Source: Methylopila jiangsuensis (GTDB taxonomy: Bacteria; Pseudomonadota; Alphaproteobacteria; Rhizobiales; Methylopilaceae). From it: DNA of 64,000 nt. Location of the stretch: the NCBI RefSeq assembly GCF_027922305.1, contig NZ_BSFK01000007.1, forward strand, positions 124,001-188,000, in the 5' to 3' direction. A program made the position numbers and the translations under genes. Below, piece after piece: positions 29,605-39,006 of this stretch; the first letter of the stretch is position 1, and each line of letters starts with the position of its first letter. The notes under the pieces were generated by a model. It was not told the origin of the DNA, made no database searches, and saw nothing but the letters and a program-made list of their open reading frames with translations.

Positions 29605-30642
29605 GTGGCGATCATTCGGGGAACGAACGCGGGCGACGCCCGCACCGGCACGGCGCTCGCGGACCGAATCTACGGTCTGCTCGGCGCCGACACGCTGAGG
29701 GGCGCCGGCGGAAACGACTATCTGTCGGGCGACGGCGGAAACGACACGCTCTATGGCGACGCCGGCGACGATGAACTGCACGGCGGGCAGGGCGCCGATC
29801 GTCTGGAGGGCGGCGACGGCGACGACTTCCTGTTCGGCGGGCTGGACACCGTTCAGGACGCGCTGATCGGCGGCGCCGGCGACGACGTGGTGGCCGTCGG
29901 CGCGCTGGACCGCGCGGACGGTGGGACCGGTCTCGACACGCTGGTCATCGGCGGCGTCTACGACCTTGGCGAGTACAATGAGGACGGCGTGAAGTACAAC
30001 ATCGATCTCACCAAGATCGATGGGGCGACGTCGGTCGCCACCGGCTACAAGGGCAGCTACGCGCGGAATTTCGAGCGGGCCGAAATCTATGTGGGCGATG
30101 CTCTTGGCGGCTCGAAGATCACCGGAACCACGGGCGACGACGTGATTTCTGTGTCGACGGTGTTCAACGGCACGGGCTTCGGCGGCGTCGTGATCCGCGG
30201 TGGAAACGGCAATGACGAGATCACCGGCGGCGCGGGCGACGATCTCATCTTTGGCGACGCCGGCGACGACATTCTGTCGGGCGGCTACGGTTCCGACAAG
30301 ATCTATGGCGGCGCCGGCTCCGACCTGTTCCGCCTGTCGCTGACCGAGTTTGATGGGCCGGACATCTATTACGGCGTGACGGCGGACGACGCGTTCCTGA
30401 TCGACCTCGAGGGCATCGGCTACCAGAATCTGGACATCGCCCGCGCCATCGACCGCGACAACCCGGTGGTGTCCGCCCGAAATCCGGTGGTGAGCTCGGA
30501 CAATCCGCAGTTCCTCTACAACACCCGCACCGGCGCCCTGTCGTTCGACGCCGACGGCATTGGCGGCGAGGCGGCCTTCATCGTCGGCTATCTCGACGGC
30601 AAGCCAGCGCTGACCGACGCCCAGTTCCTGTTCGACCTGTGA
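29605..30642 (+). CDS. RTX calcium-binding repeat protein, first of a tandem pair
   Basis: 345 residues, acidic, with two blocks of GGxGxDxUx nonapeptides: about residues 26-80 and about 195-240. Between them is a unique region of about 110 residues. The C-terminal ~50 residues (PQFLYNTRTGALSFDADG...) resemble targeting ends of type I secreted proteins. No catalytic domain is recognisable, so it may be a calcium-dependent surface or matrix protein. I chose GTG 29605 because the paralogue starts with the aligned MAVIKGT and a GGGGGA precedes; the GTG at 29575 is an alternative. No type I secretion genes are in the window. Confidence 0.8.
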   Translation: MAIIRGTNAGDARTGTALADRIYGLLGADTLRGAGGNDYLSGDGGNDTLYGDAGDDELHGGQGADRLEGGDGDDFLFGGLDTVQDALIGGAGDDVVAVGALDRADGGTGLDTLVIGGVYDLGEYNEDGVKYNIDLTKIDGATSVATGYKGSYARNFERAEIYVGDALGGSKITGTTGDDVISVSTVFNGTGFGGVVIRGGNGNDEITGGAGDDLIFGDAGDDILSGGYGSDKIYGGAGSDLFRLSLTEFDGPDIYYGVTADDAFLIDLEGIGYQNLDIARAIDRDNPVVSARNPVVSSDNPQFLYNTRTGALSFDADGIGGEAAFIVGYLDGKPALTDAQFLFDL

Positions 30643-30650
30643 TCCGACAG

Positions 30651-30688
30651 GCACGCCCCGCCGCCGAAACCCCGGCGGCGGGGCGTGC
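30651..30688. terminator. Hairpin after the first RTX gene
   Basis: A perfect 16-bp stem (30651-30666 with 30673-30688) with an AAACCC loop, nine bases after the stop codon. There is no T tract. Its position suggests termination or 3' end protection, giving the two RTX genes separate transcripts. Confidence 0.65.
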
Positions 30689-30761
30689 TACGTAGTTGTC
30701 GCAATATCAAAAGCCGTCGAATCGGGTAGCGCTCTAGGCCTCATGCAACGGGGGCGCGCAG

Positions 30762-31790
30762 ATGGCGGTTATCAAGGGCACGATCACATCCGAGCGGATC
30801 GACGGGACCGATGCGGCCGACCGCATCTTCGGCGACGGCGGCGCGGACCTGATCTACGGCGGCCTCGGCAATGACGAGCTGTTCGGCGGCCGGGGTTCGG
30901 ACCGGCTGTTCGGCGGCGCGGGGAGGGACGCTCTCGACGGCGGGATCGGGGTCGACCGGCTTTACGGCGGCGACGGCGACGACCTCCTCAACGGCGACGG
31001 CGACGCCTATGGCGATCTGCTCTGGGGCGGCGCGGGCGACGACGTCGCCCAGGTGGGCGCCGGCGACTTCGTCGATGGCGGCGCCGGAGACGACCTTCTG
31101 ATCATCGACGGCGTCGACGCCGATTTCGCCATCGTCAACGTGGACTTCAGCAAAGTGTCCGGCGCGGCCACCGCCTCGATCGGCATCGGGGGCATCAAGG
31201 CCCGGGGCGTCGAGCGCGTCGACGTGTGGATCGACGACGCGGGCGCCGGCTCCACGCTGCGCGGGACGGAGGGAGCCGACACGCTGCAGCTCGACATGGC
31301 CCGCGGCGCCCAGAAGGGCGCGACGATCTATGGCGGCGGCGGCGACGACACGATCTACGGGTCGGAGCTCGCGGACGTGCTCGACGGCGGCGCCGGCGAC
31401 GACATCATCTACGCGCTTGAAGGGCGCGACAGCGTTCGGGGCGGAGCCGGCAGCGACCTGTTCGTGGTCGACCTGTCGGAGCGGTTCCCGGACGCCTTCA
31501 CCGTTCAGGATTTTTCCAGCGCAGATTTCTTCTATGTGCCGGCCTACAATCTTCCCGGCTCGTGGGAAGACAATCTTGAAAACACTGGGCGCTATTTCGA
31601 TCTCGACAACCTGCTGGTGGCCAAGGCCGCGCCGGCGGCGACCTCGTGGAGCGCCCAGTTCCTCTATGACACCCGGACGGGCGCGTTCAGCTTCGACGAA
31701 GACGGCCGGGGAAGCCTGGCGCCGATCCATCTCGCCACTCTGACCGGCGCGCCGGCCCTGACGGCCGACAACATCCTGTTCGGCTTCTGA
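30762..31790 (+). CDS. RTX calcium-binding repeat protein, second of a tandem pair
   Basis: 342 residues, a paralogue of the upstream protein with the same plan: an N-terminal RTX block (about 20-90), a middle unique region with matching strings (IDGVDADFAIVNVDFSKVSGA versus IGGVYDLGE...DLTKIDGA), a second RTX block (about 185-235), and a C-terminal QFLYDTRTGAFSFDEDG...PALTADNILFGF end typical of type I secretion targets. Function unknown. It ends ten bases before the converging addA gene with no room for a terminator. Confidence 0.8.
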   Translation: MAVIKGTITSERIDGTDAADRIFGDGGADLIYGGLGNDELFGGRGSDRLFGGAGRDALDGGIGVDRLYGGDGDDLLNGDGDAYGDLLWGGAGDDVAQVGAGDFVDGGAGDDLLIIDGVDADFAIVNVDFSKVSGAATASIGIGGIKARGVERVDVWIDDAGAGSTLRGTEGADTLQLDMARGAQKGATIYGGGGDDTIYGSELADVLDGGAGDDIIYALEGRDSVRGGAGSDLFVVDLSERFPDAFTVQDFSSADFFYVPAYNLPGSWEDNLENTGRYFDLDNLLVAKAAPAATSWSAQFLYDTRTGAFSFDEDGRGSLAPIHLATLTGAPALTADNILFGF

Positions 31791-31800
31791 ACGGGCAGGC

Positions 31801-34800
31801 TCAGCCCAGCCGGTCGAGCCGGGGGGCTTCTGTCCACAGGATCGCGGCGCGGACGGGGCGGTCGGGCCAGATCTCCGACAGCAGCTCGGCATAGGCGCCG
31901 AGCTGCGCCGCGTAGCCCGCGGGAACGGGCGCGCCGGCCGCCGGCGGTCGGCGGTCGGTCTTAAAGTCCACCACCAGGATTTCGTCGTCCGTCACCGCCA
32001 GCCGGTCGATGCGGCCGGAGACCGGGCGGCCGTCCTTCAGGCGGCCGACGATCGGGACCTCGCCGCGGCTTGACGGCGTGAACACCGCCGCGAAGGCGGA
32101 ATCGGCCACGATGGCGAGCGCCGCGTCCACGCAGGCCGCGCGCGTCTCCTCCGGCAACACAGCGGCGCTCGCCGCCATGCGGGCGGCCGCCTCGGCGCGG
32201 CGCTCAGGGGCCACGTCGGGCAAAGTCTTCAGCAACCTGTGCAGCAGCACGCCTCGCGCGCGGGCGGCCTCCGCTACGGGGCCAGAGGGCAGGGCGCCGG
32301 CCCGCTCGCCGTCCTCCGCCACCAGCGCCGAAGGCGACAGCGGCGGGCCCGGGGGCTCTTCGCGCAGGGCGGCAGCGCGCAGCCAGACGGGATTTGGTTC
32401 CGGCGTCGACATGTCCGGGGACGATGCGGCGGCCTCGAAGTGTGTCTGCACAGCCTCCGGCTTTCCGAGGCGCAGGCGCAGCATCGGCTGGTCTTGGCCC
32501 ACATCCACCGTCTCGACCTCCGGCGCATGGATCAGGCCGGCGCGGATCAGGTCGTACCACGCGCCGTCGGGGCGTTTGCGACCGCTGTCGTGGCCGCAGA
32601 CCACCAGCCGGTCGCGGGCGCGGGTCATGGCCACATAGAGCAGGCGGCGATGCTCGGCCTCGGCCCCCTGCGCCGCCAGCGCGCGGGCGGCGGCGAGCAC
32701 GGGCGGATCTTCGGCCTGCCGCCCGGCCCAGACCGGGATCGGCGCGGCGCCGTGTCCGGCTGCGGCCCGGGGCAGCTCCAGCAGCGCCGAGCCTCGCCCC
32801 GAGGCCGCGCCGCCGCAGGTGTCGGCCAGCACCACCATGTCGGCTTCTAGCCCCTTGGCGCCGTGCACGGTCATCACCCGCACCTCGCCGGCGGAGACGT
32901 CCAGATCGCGCTTGATCTCGGCCGGGGCGGCCCGCATCCAGATCAGGAAGCCCGCAAGCGTCGGCGGATGGGCGCGCACATAGTCCTGCGCCAGATCGAG
33001 AAAGGCGTCTAGCGGATCGTCCGCCTCGTGGCCGAGCCGGGCGCGGAAGGCGCGGCGTCCGCCGCCCGCCGCCAGCAGGTCGGCGTAGAAGGCGAACGGG
33101 TCGCGCAGGCTCGCGGAGGCCGCGATGCGCGTGAGCCGTTCGTGAGCGGCGCGGGCGCGCGTCGGGCCTTCCGCCAGCGCGTCGACGAGCCGGCCCGAAC
33201 GATGGGGCGCGACGGCGATCAGGTCGTCGTCGTCGAGCCCGAACAGCGGGCTTTTCAGCGCGCAGGCGAGCGCCAGATCGTCCTCGGGCGTCACCAGCGC
33301 GTCGCCCAGCGCCAGCAGGTCCATGACGGCGATGTGCTCGCCCACGATCAGCCGGTCCGCGCCCGCCACCGGCACGTTCCGGCTCTTGAGCGCCCGGAGG
33401 ATGGCCTCGAACAGCGCCTTGCGCTGGCGCACCAGCACGAGGATCTCGCCCGGCGGCGTTTCGCCGGCGTCGATCGTGCGGCGGATTTCGGTCGCGACCG
33501 ACTCCGCCAGCCGCACCACGGCGCTGCGGGGTTGGGCGGCGTCGAACGGCGCGTCCCAGGCCTCCTCCGCCCGCTCGGCCTTGAGCGCCGGGGTGAGAGG
33601 CCAGAGCTCGACCGTTCCCGGGTCTTCGCCGCGGGCGGTGGAGTGGCTGGTGGACACCGTCTCGTCGGAGCTCAGGCCCTCATGGGCCTGCGGCCGCGCG
33701 AACACATGGTCCACGGCGGCGAGCACGGCGCGTGCGGAGCGGAAGCTTTCGGTCAGGCGCACGTCTGCGAAAGCGCGTCCGGCGGCCTCGTGGCCGCGGA
33801 GATAGTCGCGGCGGGAGCGGCCGAACTCCTTCGGCTCCGCGCCCTGGAACGAAAATATGGACTGCTTCTCGTCGCCCACCGCGAACACGGTGCGGGCCGT
33901 GTCGCCGCGCGCTCCTTCGCCGGCTAAAAACTCCTCCGTCAGCTTGCGCACGATCTCCCACTGGCGGGGCGAGGTGTCCTGCGCCTCATCCACCAGAACG
34001 TGGTCGAGCCCGCCGTCGAGCTTGAACAGCACCCAGGACGACGCCGTGCGCGCCAGCAGCGCGTGGGTGCGGTCGATCAGGTCGTCATAGTCCAGCAGCG
34101 CTTCGGCGGATTTGGCGCGCGCGTAGGCCGCCGCCGTGGCGCGGGCGAGCGTGAGCAGGGCGCCCGTGCGCTCCACGATGGCGGCGGCGGCGATCTTCGG
34201 CAGCAGCGCCACGAGGCGCTCCATCTCGGCGTCGAGCCGGGCGGCGACCTCCGGGTGGGCGGCGCGGGTCTTCCGGGTCACGAAGCGGCTCGCCGCGCGC
34301 GGCTGGCCCTGACCCGTGAGGAACACCCCCAGATAGGCCGCGCGGCGGGCGTCGTCGTCCTTCGCCGCGATGGCGGCGGCGAAGCTGTCCGCAAGGTCCC
34401 GGTCGGTGGCGGAGCCCTCGCCGAGCGCGCCGGCGAGCCCGGGCCACAGCGCCGGATCAAGGCCGCCGCCCAGCACCGAGGCCAGCAGCGCGTCATGCTC
34501 TTCGCCGGGCGCGAGGTCGAGCAGGGCGGCGAGTTCGGACGCGGCCTCGTCCGGGCCGCCGGTCTCCTCGAACAGCCGGCGCAGGGTTTCCCGCTCGGTC
34601 ACGGCCTCCGCCACCGCGCCGTCGATGACGTTCGGCGCGTGGCGCGGGGTGAGCGTGGCGAAGGCCCGGCCCACCGGTCCGTCCGGCCGGCGCGCGGCTT
34701 CGGCGAACACGGCGGCGCGGGCGCGGGCCATCATCTCCGCCTGGTCGCGGGGGTCGAGCTCCCGGAAGCCCGCCGGCGCGTTGGCCTCGAACGGGAACTG

Positions 34801-35199
34801 CCGCAGCAGCCGGCCGCAGAAGGCGTGGATGGTGTAGATCTTCAGCCCGCCCGGCGTCTCCAGCGCGCGGGCGAACAGCCGCCGCGCCTCGGCGAGGCGG
34901 GCGGGCGAGGGCGCCGCGCCTTCAAGCGCCGCGATCTCCGGCGCGAGCCGCGCGTCGGGCGTGGTGGCCCAGCCGCGCAGCCGCTCCACTATGCGGTTCT
35001 GCATGTTGGCGGCGGCGGCTTTGGTGAAGGTGAGGCACAGGATGCGCGACGGCTCGGCGCCCGCCAGCAGCAGCCGCACCACCCGCTGCACCAGCACATA
35101 GGTCTTGCCCGAGCCGGCGTTGGCCGACACCCAGGCGGAGGAGCCGGGATGGGAGGCGAGCGCCTGCCGGCGCAGCGTCTCGGCGCTGGGGCGGCTCAT
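31801..35199 (-). CDS. addA: Double-strand break repair helicase-nuclease AddA
   Basis: 1132 residues. UvrD-type helicase plus RecB-type nuclease; with AddB it resects DNA ends for recombination. Walker A ANAGSGKT is near residue 29; DEAQDTSPRQWEIV (Walker B), VGDEKQSIFSFQGAEP, VMTVHGAKGLEADMVVLADT and YVAMTRARDRLVV are the other helicase motifs. The nuclease core SGRIDRL...ILVVDFKTDR is near the C-terminus. The frame runs open about 200 codons upstream inside addB, but ATG 35199 forms an ATGA overlap with the addB stop and gives the usual N-terminus. Confidence 0.95.
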   Translation of the reverse strand: MSRPSAETLRRQALASHPGSSAWVSANAGSGKTYVLVQRVVRLLLAGAEPSRILCLTFTKAAAANMQNRIVERLRGWATTPDARLAPEIAALEGAAPSPARLAEARRLFARALETPGGLKIYTIHAFCGRLLRQFPFEANAPAGFRELDPRDQAEMMARARAAVFAEAARRPDGPVGRAFATLTPRHAPNVIDGAVAEAVTERETLRRLFEETGGPDEAASELAALLDLAPGEEHDALLASVLGGGLDPALWPGLAGALGEGSATDRDLADSFAAAIAAKDDDARRAAYLGVFLTGQGQPRAASRFVTRKTRAAHPEVAARLDAEMERLVALLPKIAAAAIVERTGALLTLARATAAAYARAKSAEALLDYDDLIDRTHALLARTASSWVLFKLDGGLDHVLVDEAQDTSPRQWEIVRKLTEEFLAGEGARGDTARTVFAVGDEKQSIFSFQGAEPKEFGRSRRDYLRGHEAAGRAFADVRLTESFRSARAVLAAVDHVFARPQAHEGLSSDETVSTSHSTARGEDPGTVELWPLTPALKAERAEEAWDAPFDAAQPRSAVVRLAESVATEIRRTIDAGETPPGEILVLVRQRKALFEAILRALKSRNVPVAGADRLIVGEHIAVMDLLALGDALVTPEDDLALACALKSPLFGLDDDDLIAVAPHRSGRLVDALAEGPTRARAAHERLTRIAASASLRDPFAFYADLLAAGGGRRAFRARLGHEADDPLDAFLDLAQDYVRAHPPTLAGFLIWMRAAPAEIKRDLDVSAGEVRVMTVHGAKGLEADMVVLADTCGGAASGRGSALLELPRAAAGHGAAPIPVWAGRQAEDPPVLAAARALAAQGAEAEHRRLLYVAMTRARDRLVVCGHDSGRKRPDGAWYDLIRAGLIHAPEVETVDVGQDQPMLRLRLGKPEAVQTHFEAAASSPDMSTPEPNPVWLRAAALREEPPGPPLSPSALVAEDGERAGALPSGPVAEAARARGVLLHRLLKTLPDVAPERRAEAAARMAASAAVLPEETRAACVDAALAIVADSAFAAVFTPSSRGEVPIVGRLKDGRPVSGRIDRLAVTDDEILVVDFKTDRRPPAAGAPVPAGYAAQLGAYAELLSEIWPDRPVRAAILWTEAPRLDRLG

Positions 35200-38100
35200 T
35201 CCTCCGCTCCCCCGTCCTCGTCCGCGCCGCCGGTGGCGGACCATTCCCGCACCCGGGCGAGATGGCCGTAAGGCCCCTCCGGCCGGGCCAGGAACTGCGG
35301 GTGGGACAGCGAGCGGTAGGGCTCGTCCGGGTTCTCGAACCGGTCCACCACGGCGCGGAAGGCGGCGAACGCCTCGTCGGCCACCTGATCGAGCGGCTTG
35401 TCCTTGTGGCGGATGTCGATCTCCTCGCCGGCGGGGTCGCGGCCCGTGAGCCGCAACAGCGACAGGCTCTCCACGCTCACGCCCTCGGCCGCCACGTCCG
35501 GGAAGCCGCCCTGCCGGAGGATCGCGGCCTCCAGCGGAAGCTGGGGCGCGAAGCCCGCCAGCGCCTGCTTCTTCGTGGCGACCCGGCCGGTCTTGTAGTC
35601 GATCAGCGCCGCCGAGCCGTCGGTCATCAGGTCGATGCGGTCCGCGCGGGCGGTGAGCTCGAAGTCCCGGCCTGCGCCGGTGCGGAACAGAACGGCTCCG
35701 GCGCGCTCCACGAAGCGGGCGGCGACGCGGGGGCCGCGCTCCGTTTCGCGCTTCAGCAGCCAGTCGGCGATGCGCACGAAGCGCGGCCACCACAGCGTCT
35801 GCGCCTCGTCGCGCTCCAGCAGCGGGCCGAAGGCGGCGCGGCCGAAGCCGAGCAGGGCTTCGCGCGCGTCCGGATGGGCGGGATTAAGCCCGCTTGCGGC
35901 GAACAGCTCCAGCGCGCCGTGGATGGCGTTTCCAAGCTCCCCGGGGCCGGGTTCGGGGCCGACGGGACCGATCTCGTCCAGCTTCAGGATGTGGCGGGCA
36001 TAGATGGCGTAAGGGTCGCGCAGCCAGGTCTCGACGCCGGTGACGCTGAGCCGGGTCGGCCGCAGATCGAGCGGCGGGCGAGGCTCCGGCGCCGCGGCGG
36101 GCACGGGCGGCGGGGTTTCGTCGAGCGCGTCGGTGAGCCGGACCAGCCGCTCGCCGCGCGCGAGCGCGGCGGCGAAGGCCGGGCCGCCGGCCGCCGCCTC
36201 CAGCCGCTGCAGCCAGCGGGACGGGATGGTGGGCGCGCCGCCCGCCTTCCTCGCCCGCGTCAGAACCACCTCGCGGGCGCCGAGGCCCTGCTCGAAATCA
36301 TGGGCGGAAAGGCCGATGCGCCGCTCCGGCGCCGGCAGGCCGAGCTGGGCGCGCAGCGGCCGGTTGATCCAGGCGTCGCTCTGGGGCGCGGGCGGCCAGA
36401 CGCCGTCGTTCAGCCCGCCCAGCGCCACCCGGTGGAAGGCCAGCAGGCGGGCCTCCAGCGGCCCCAGAATGTGCAGCCGGGGGTGGCGCGGCCGGGGCGG
36501 GCGCACCACGCGGCCCCCCATCAGGGCGGCGAGCACGCCGGGGAAGCTGAGGGCCGAGATCGGGTCGCTCGCGGGCGCGGCGTCGGACAGCTCCTCGAGG
36601 AACCGGACCGCCTCGGCGTGGTCTTCGGTCTCCGCCTCGCCCGCCAGGGCGGCGTAGCCGGAGACCAGCGCGGCGACGAAGGCGGACAGCGGCGCTTCCG
36701 TCTCGGCCTTCAGCGCGGCGAGCGGCGCCAGCGCCGCGGTGAGGGCCGCGAGCAACGCGTGGGCGCTCGCCCTGGCCGCGCCGGACAGCCGGCGCGCCGG
36801 GCCGCGCGGGTCGACGGTCTCCAGCGCGCGGGCGAGCCCCGCGAACCCCTCGCCGGGCAGGGGGGCGCGGAAGGCCATCAGGTCGAGCGCGTCCACCGCG
36901 CGGTCGTTCAGGTCTGCGCTCTGGGCCAACCGGCAGGCGGGATGGCGCAGCAGCGCCAGCAGCGCGGCGGGCTTGGGCGCCAGCGCCGCCTCGGCGACAA
37001 GCCGCAGCAGCCCGCCGGCGCGGGTGACGGCGAGCGCGACGCCGGCGCTGTCGTCCACGGCGACGCCCCAGCGCTCCAGCTCCACGGCGACGCGGGCGGC
37101 GAGCGCCCGGTCCGGCGTCACCAGCGCCGCGGTCGCGCCCGGCGTCTCCAGCGCCTCGCGAAGGCTGAGCGCCACGGCGGTCGCCTCCCCGCGCACATGG
37201 GGCGCCGCCACCAGCGTGACGCCGGAAAGCGCCGCCGCGCGCTCGGCCTCGGACCGGGGCGCGCGGGCCCACATGTCGGTGGTGGCGGCCGGGCGCAGGG
37301 CGTCGGCGACGAGCCGCGCCCGCGCCGCGAGCGCCGGCGCGGCCTCGCCCAGCTCCCGCACCTCCGCGCGGGACAGCCCGAGATCGCGCAGCAGCAGCGC
37401 GAGGCCGCGCTGGGGGTGGCCCTGAAGCGCGGGCTCGTCGTCCCGCAGCAGGTCGTGCCAGGCAGGGGGCTCCAGCCCGTCGCGGTCGAGGCCCGGCAGG
37501 ACCACGGCGCCCTGGTCCGCCTCCGCGATGGCCCTGATCAGCCGGCGGGTGGCGGGGACCGAGCCGGTGGAGCCGGCGGCGACCACGGGGCCGGACCCCC
37601 GCGCCACGCGGGCGGCGGCGGCGTCGATCTGCAGCCGGCGGCGGCGAGCCGGATCAAGCCGGCCGATTTCGCTCAGGTGCTCGGGCCAGGCGCGCAGCGC
37701 CACCTGCAGGAAGGACTGGGTGATGGCCCAGTAGCGGTCGTGCTCCCCGGGAGCGAGGCGGTCCAGGGCGGTGAGGTCCGCCTCCTCGGTCTCGACCGAA
37801 TCCACCAGCGCCTCGAGATCGCCGGCGAGATGGATCGCCTCCGCCGCGGTGGCGGGGATCAGCGGCCCGTCCTTGGCGTCGAGATTCAGCACGGAGCGGT
37901 CGAGGGTGGCGGCGAAGCGGCTGACGAGCCGGGCGAGCGTCAGCCGCCGCTCCAGCGGCGCGACCGCGGGGGGAAGATCGTCCTCGCCCTCGTCGGGCGC
38001 GTCGGCGAGGCCGGAATCCTCGTCCACGTCGCCGAGCGGGGCGATGCGCGGCAGCAGGGCGGCGCGGCCGTCGAGTTCGGCGAGGAAGGCGTCGCGCAGC

Positions 38101-38273
38101 GCGCGGCCCGCGCGGCGGGTGGGCAGGAAGAGGGTGGCGGAGGCGAGCGCCAGCGGATCGTGGCGCGGCGCGAAGCCGGGGATCAGGTCGCCGTCCAGCA
38201 GGGCGCGGGCGAGCGTCGGCAGGAAGGCCGCGCCGGGCGGGATGGTGAGCACGTTGGGGCGGCGGGCCGCCAT
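35196..38273 (-). CDS. addB: Double-strand break repair protein AddB
   Basis: 1025 residues. The partner of AddA, with an inactivated helicase-like region and a C-terminal nuclease domain (LTARADRIDLMTDGSAALIDYKTG). The N-terminal FLPTRRAGRALRDAF replaces a Walker A motif, as is usual for alphaproteobacterial AddB. I do not see the four-Cys iron-sulfur cluster of Bacillus AddB. ATG 38273 is chosen ten bases after the murU stop; it starts directly before the conserved domain. Confidence 0.94.
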   Translation of the reverse strand: MAARRPNVLTIPPGAAFLPTLARALLDGDLIPGFAPRHDPLALASATLFLPTRRAGRALRDAFLAELDGRAALLPRIAPLGDVDEDSGLADAPDEGEDDLPPAVAPLERRLTLARLVSRFAATLDRSVLNLDAKDGPLIPATAAEAIHLAGDLEALVDSVETEEADLTALDRLAPGEHDRYWAITQSFLQVALRAWPEHLSEIGRLDPARRRRLQIDAAAARVARGSGPVVAAGSTGSVPATRRLIRAIAEADQGAVVLPGLDRDGLEPPAWHDLLRDDEPALQGHPQRGLALLLRDLGLSRAEVRELGEAAPALAARARLVADALRPAATTDMWARAPRSEAERAAALSGVTLVAAPHVRGEATAVALSLREALETPGATAALVTPDRALAARVAVELERWGVAVDDSAGVALAVTRAGGLLRLVAEAALAPKPAALLALLRHPACRLAQSADLNDRAVDALDLMAFRAPLPGEGFAGLARALETVDPRGPARRLSGAARASAHALLAALTAALAPLAALKAETEAPLSAFVAALVSGYAALAGEAETEDHAEAVRFLEELSDAAPASDPISALSFPGVLAALMGGRVVRPPRPRHPRLHILGPLEARLLAFHRVALGGLNDGVWPPAPQSDAWINRPLRAQLGLPAPERRIGLSAHDFEQGLGAREVVLTRARKAGGAPTIPSRWLQRLEAAAGGPAFAAALARGERLVRLTDALDETPPPVPAAAPEPRPPLDLRPTRLSVTGVETWLRDPYAIYARHILKLDEIGPVGPEPGPGELGNAIHGALELFAASGLNPAHPDAREALLGFGRAAFGPLLERDEAQTLWWPRFVRIADWLLKRETERGPRVAARFVERAGAVLFRTGAGRDFELTARADRIDLMTDGSAALIDYKTGRVATKKQALAGFAPQLPLEAAILRQGGFPDVAAEGVSVESLSLLRLTGRDPAGEEIDIRHKDKPLDQVADEAFAAFRAVVDRFENPDEPYRSLSHPQFLARPEGPYGHLARVREWSATGGADEDGGAEE

Positions 38274-38283
38274 GGCGTCGGCC

Positions 38284-39006
38284 TCAGGCCGCCGACAGGG
38301 CGATGGCGCGCTCGGCCTCGGTGATGGCGCCGGGGTCGCCCACATGCAGCCACAGCCCGTCAAGCCGGAGCCCGTGCAGCCGCTCCCGCTCGATGGCGGC
38401 GGTCCACAGCCGGTTGAGCGAGAACGGCGCGCCGTCCCAGCCCTCGAAGGCGCTACGGGGCATGATGGCCGCGCCCGCATAGGCGAAGGGCGTCACCTGC
38501 CGTTCCGGACGCCGCGTCAGGCGCCCGTCGGTGGAGAAGGCGAAATCGCCGGCGCCGTCGAAGCCGACGCTGGAGGTGAGCGCCGCCACCAGCAGAAGGG
38601 CGTCCATGCGGGCCGGGTCCCACATCTCGGCCATGCGCGCGAGGTTGGAGCGGGCGCCGTCGATCCAGAACGTGTCGGCGTTCAGGATGAAGAACGCCTC
38701 GCCGTTCAGAAGCGGCAGCGCATGGGCCACGCCGCCGCCTGAATCCAGCAGCCGCGCCCGTTCGTCGGACACCGCGATCTCCGGCGCGCGGCGCGTCTTC
38801 AGATGCGCCTCCATCTGGTCGGCGTGGTGGTGGACGTTGACCACGGCGCGGGCCACGCCCGCCTGCTCCAGCCGGTCGAGCGCGTGGTCGATCAGCGCCC
38901 GGCCGGACACGTTCACCAGCGGCTTCGGCCGGGTGTCGGTGATGGGGCGCATGCGGGTGCCGAGCCCCGCGGCCAGCACCATGGCGTCGGTGAGGGGAGC
39001 CGTCAT
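38284..39006 (-). CDS. murU: Nucleotidyltransferase, MurU-like (MurNAc-1-phosphate uridylyltransferase)
   Basis: 240 residues. The nucleotide-binding signature AAGLGTRMRPITDTRPKPLV starts near residue 12; NADTFW supplies a metal-binding Asp. The upstream gene includes an AmgK-like sugar kinase domain and the two overlap by four bases. AmgK and MurU form the anomeric cell-wall recycling route that converts MurNAc through MurNAc-1-P to UDP-MurNAc, bypassing fosfomycin-sensitive MurA. The specific substrate is inferred from this pairing; other sugar-1-phosphates cannot be excluded by sequence alone. Confidence 0.82.
   Translation of the reverse strand: MTAPLTDAMVLAAGLGTRMRPITDTRPKPLVNVSGRALIDHALDRLEQAGVARAVVNVHHHADQMEAHLKTRRAPEIAVSDERARLLDSGGGVAHALPLLNGEAFFILNADTFWIDGARSNLARMAEMWDPARMDALLLVAALTSSVGFDGAGDFAFSTDGRLTRRPERQVTPFAYAGAAIMPRSAFEGWDGAPFSLNRLWTAAIERERLHGLRLDGLWLHVGDPGAITEAERAIALSAA

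Noticed and set aside
35200-35793. N-terminal extension of addA by about 200 residues
   Set aside because: This stretch is the out-of-frame reading of addB. The ATGA overlap start at 35199 gives a normal AddA N-terminus.
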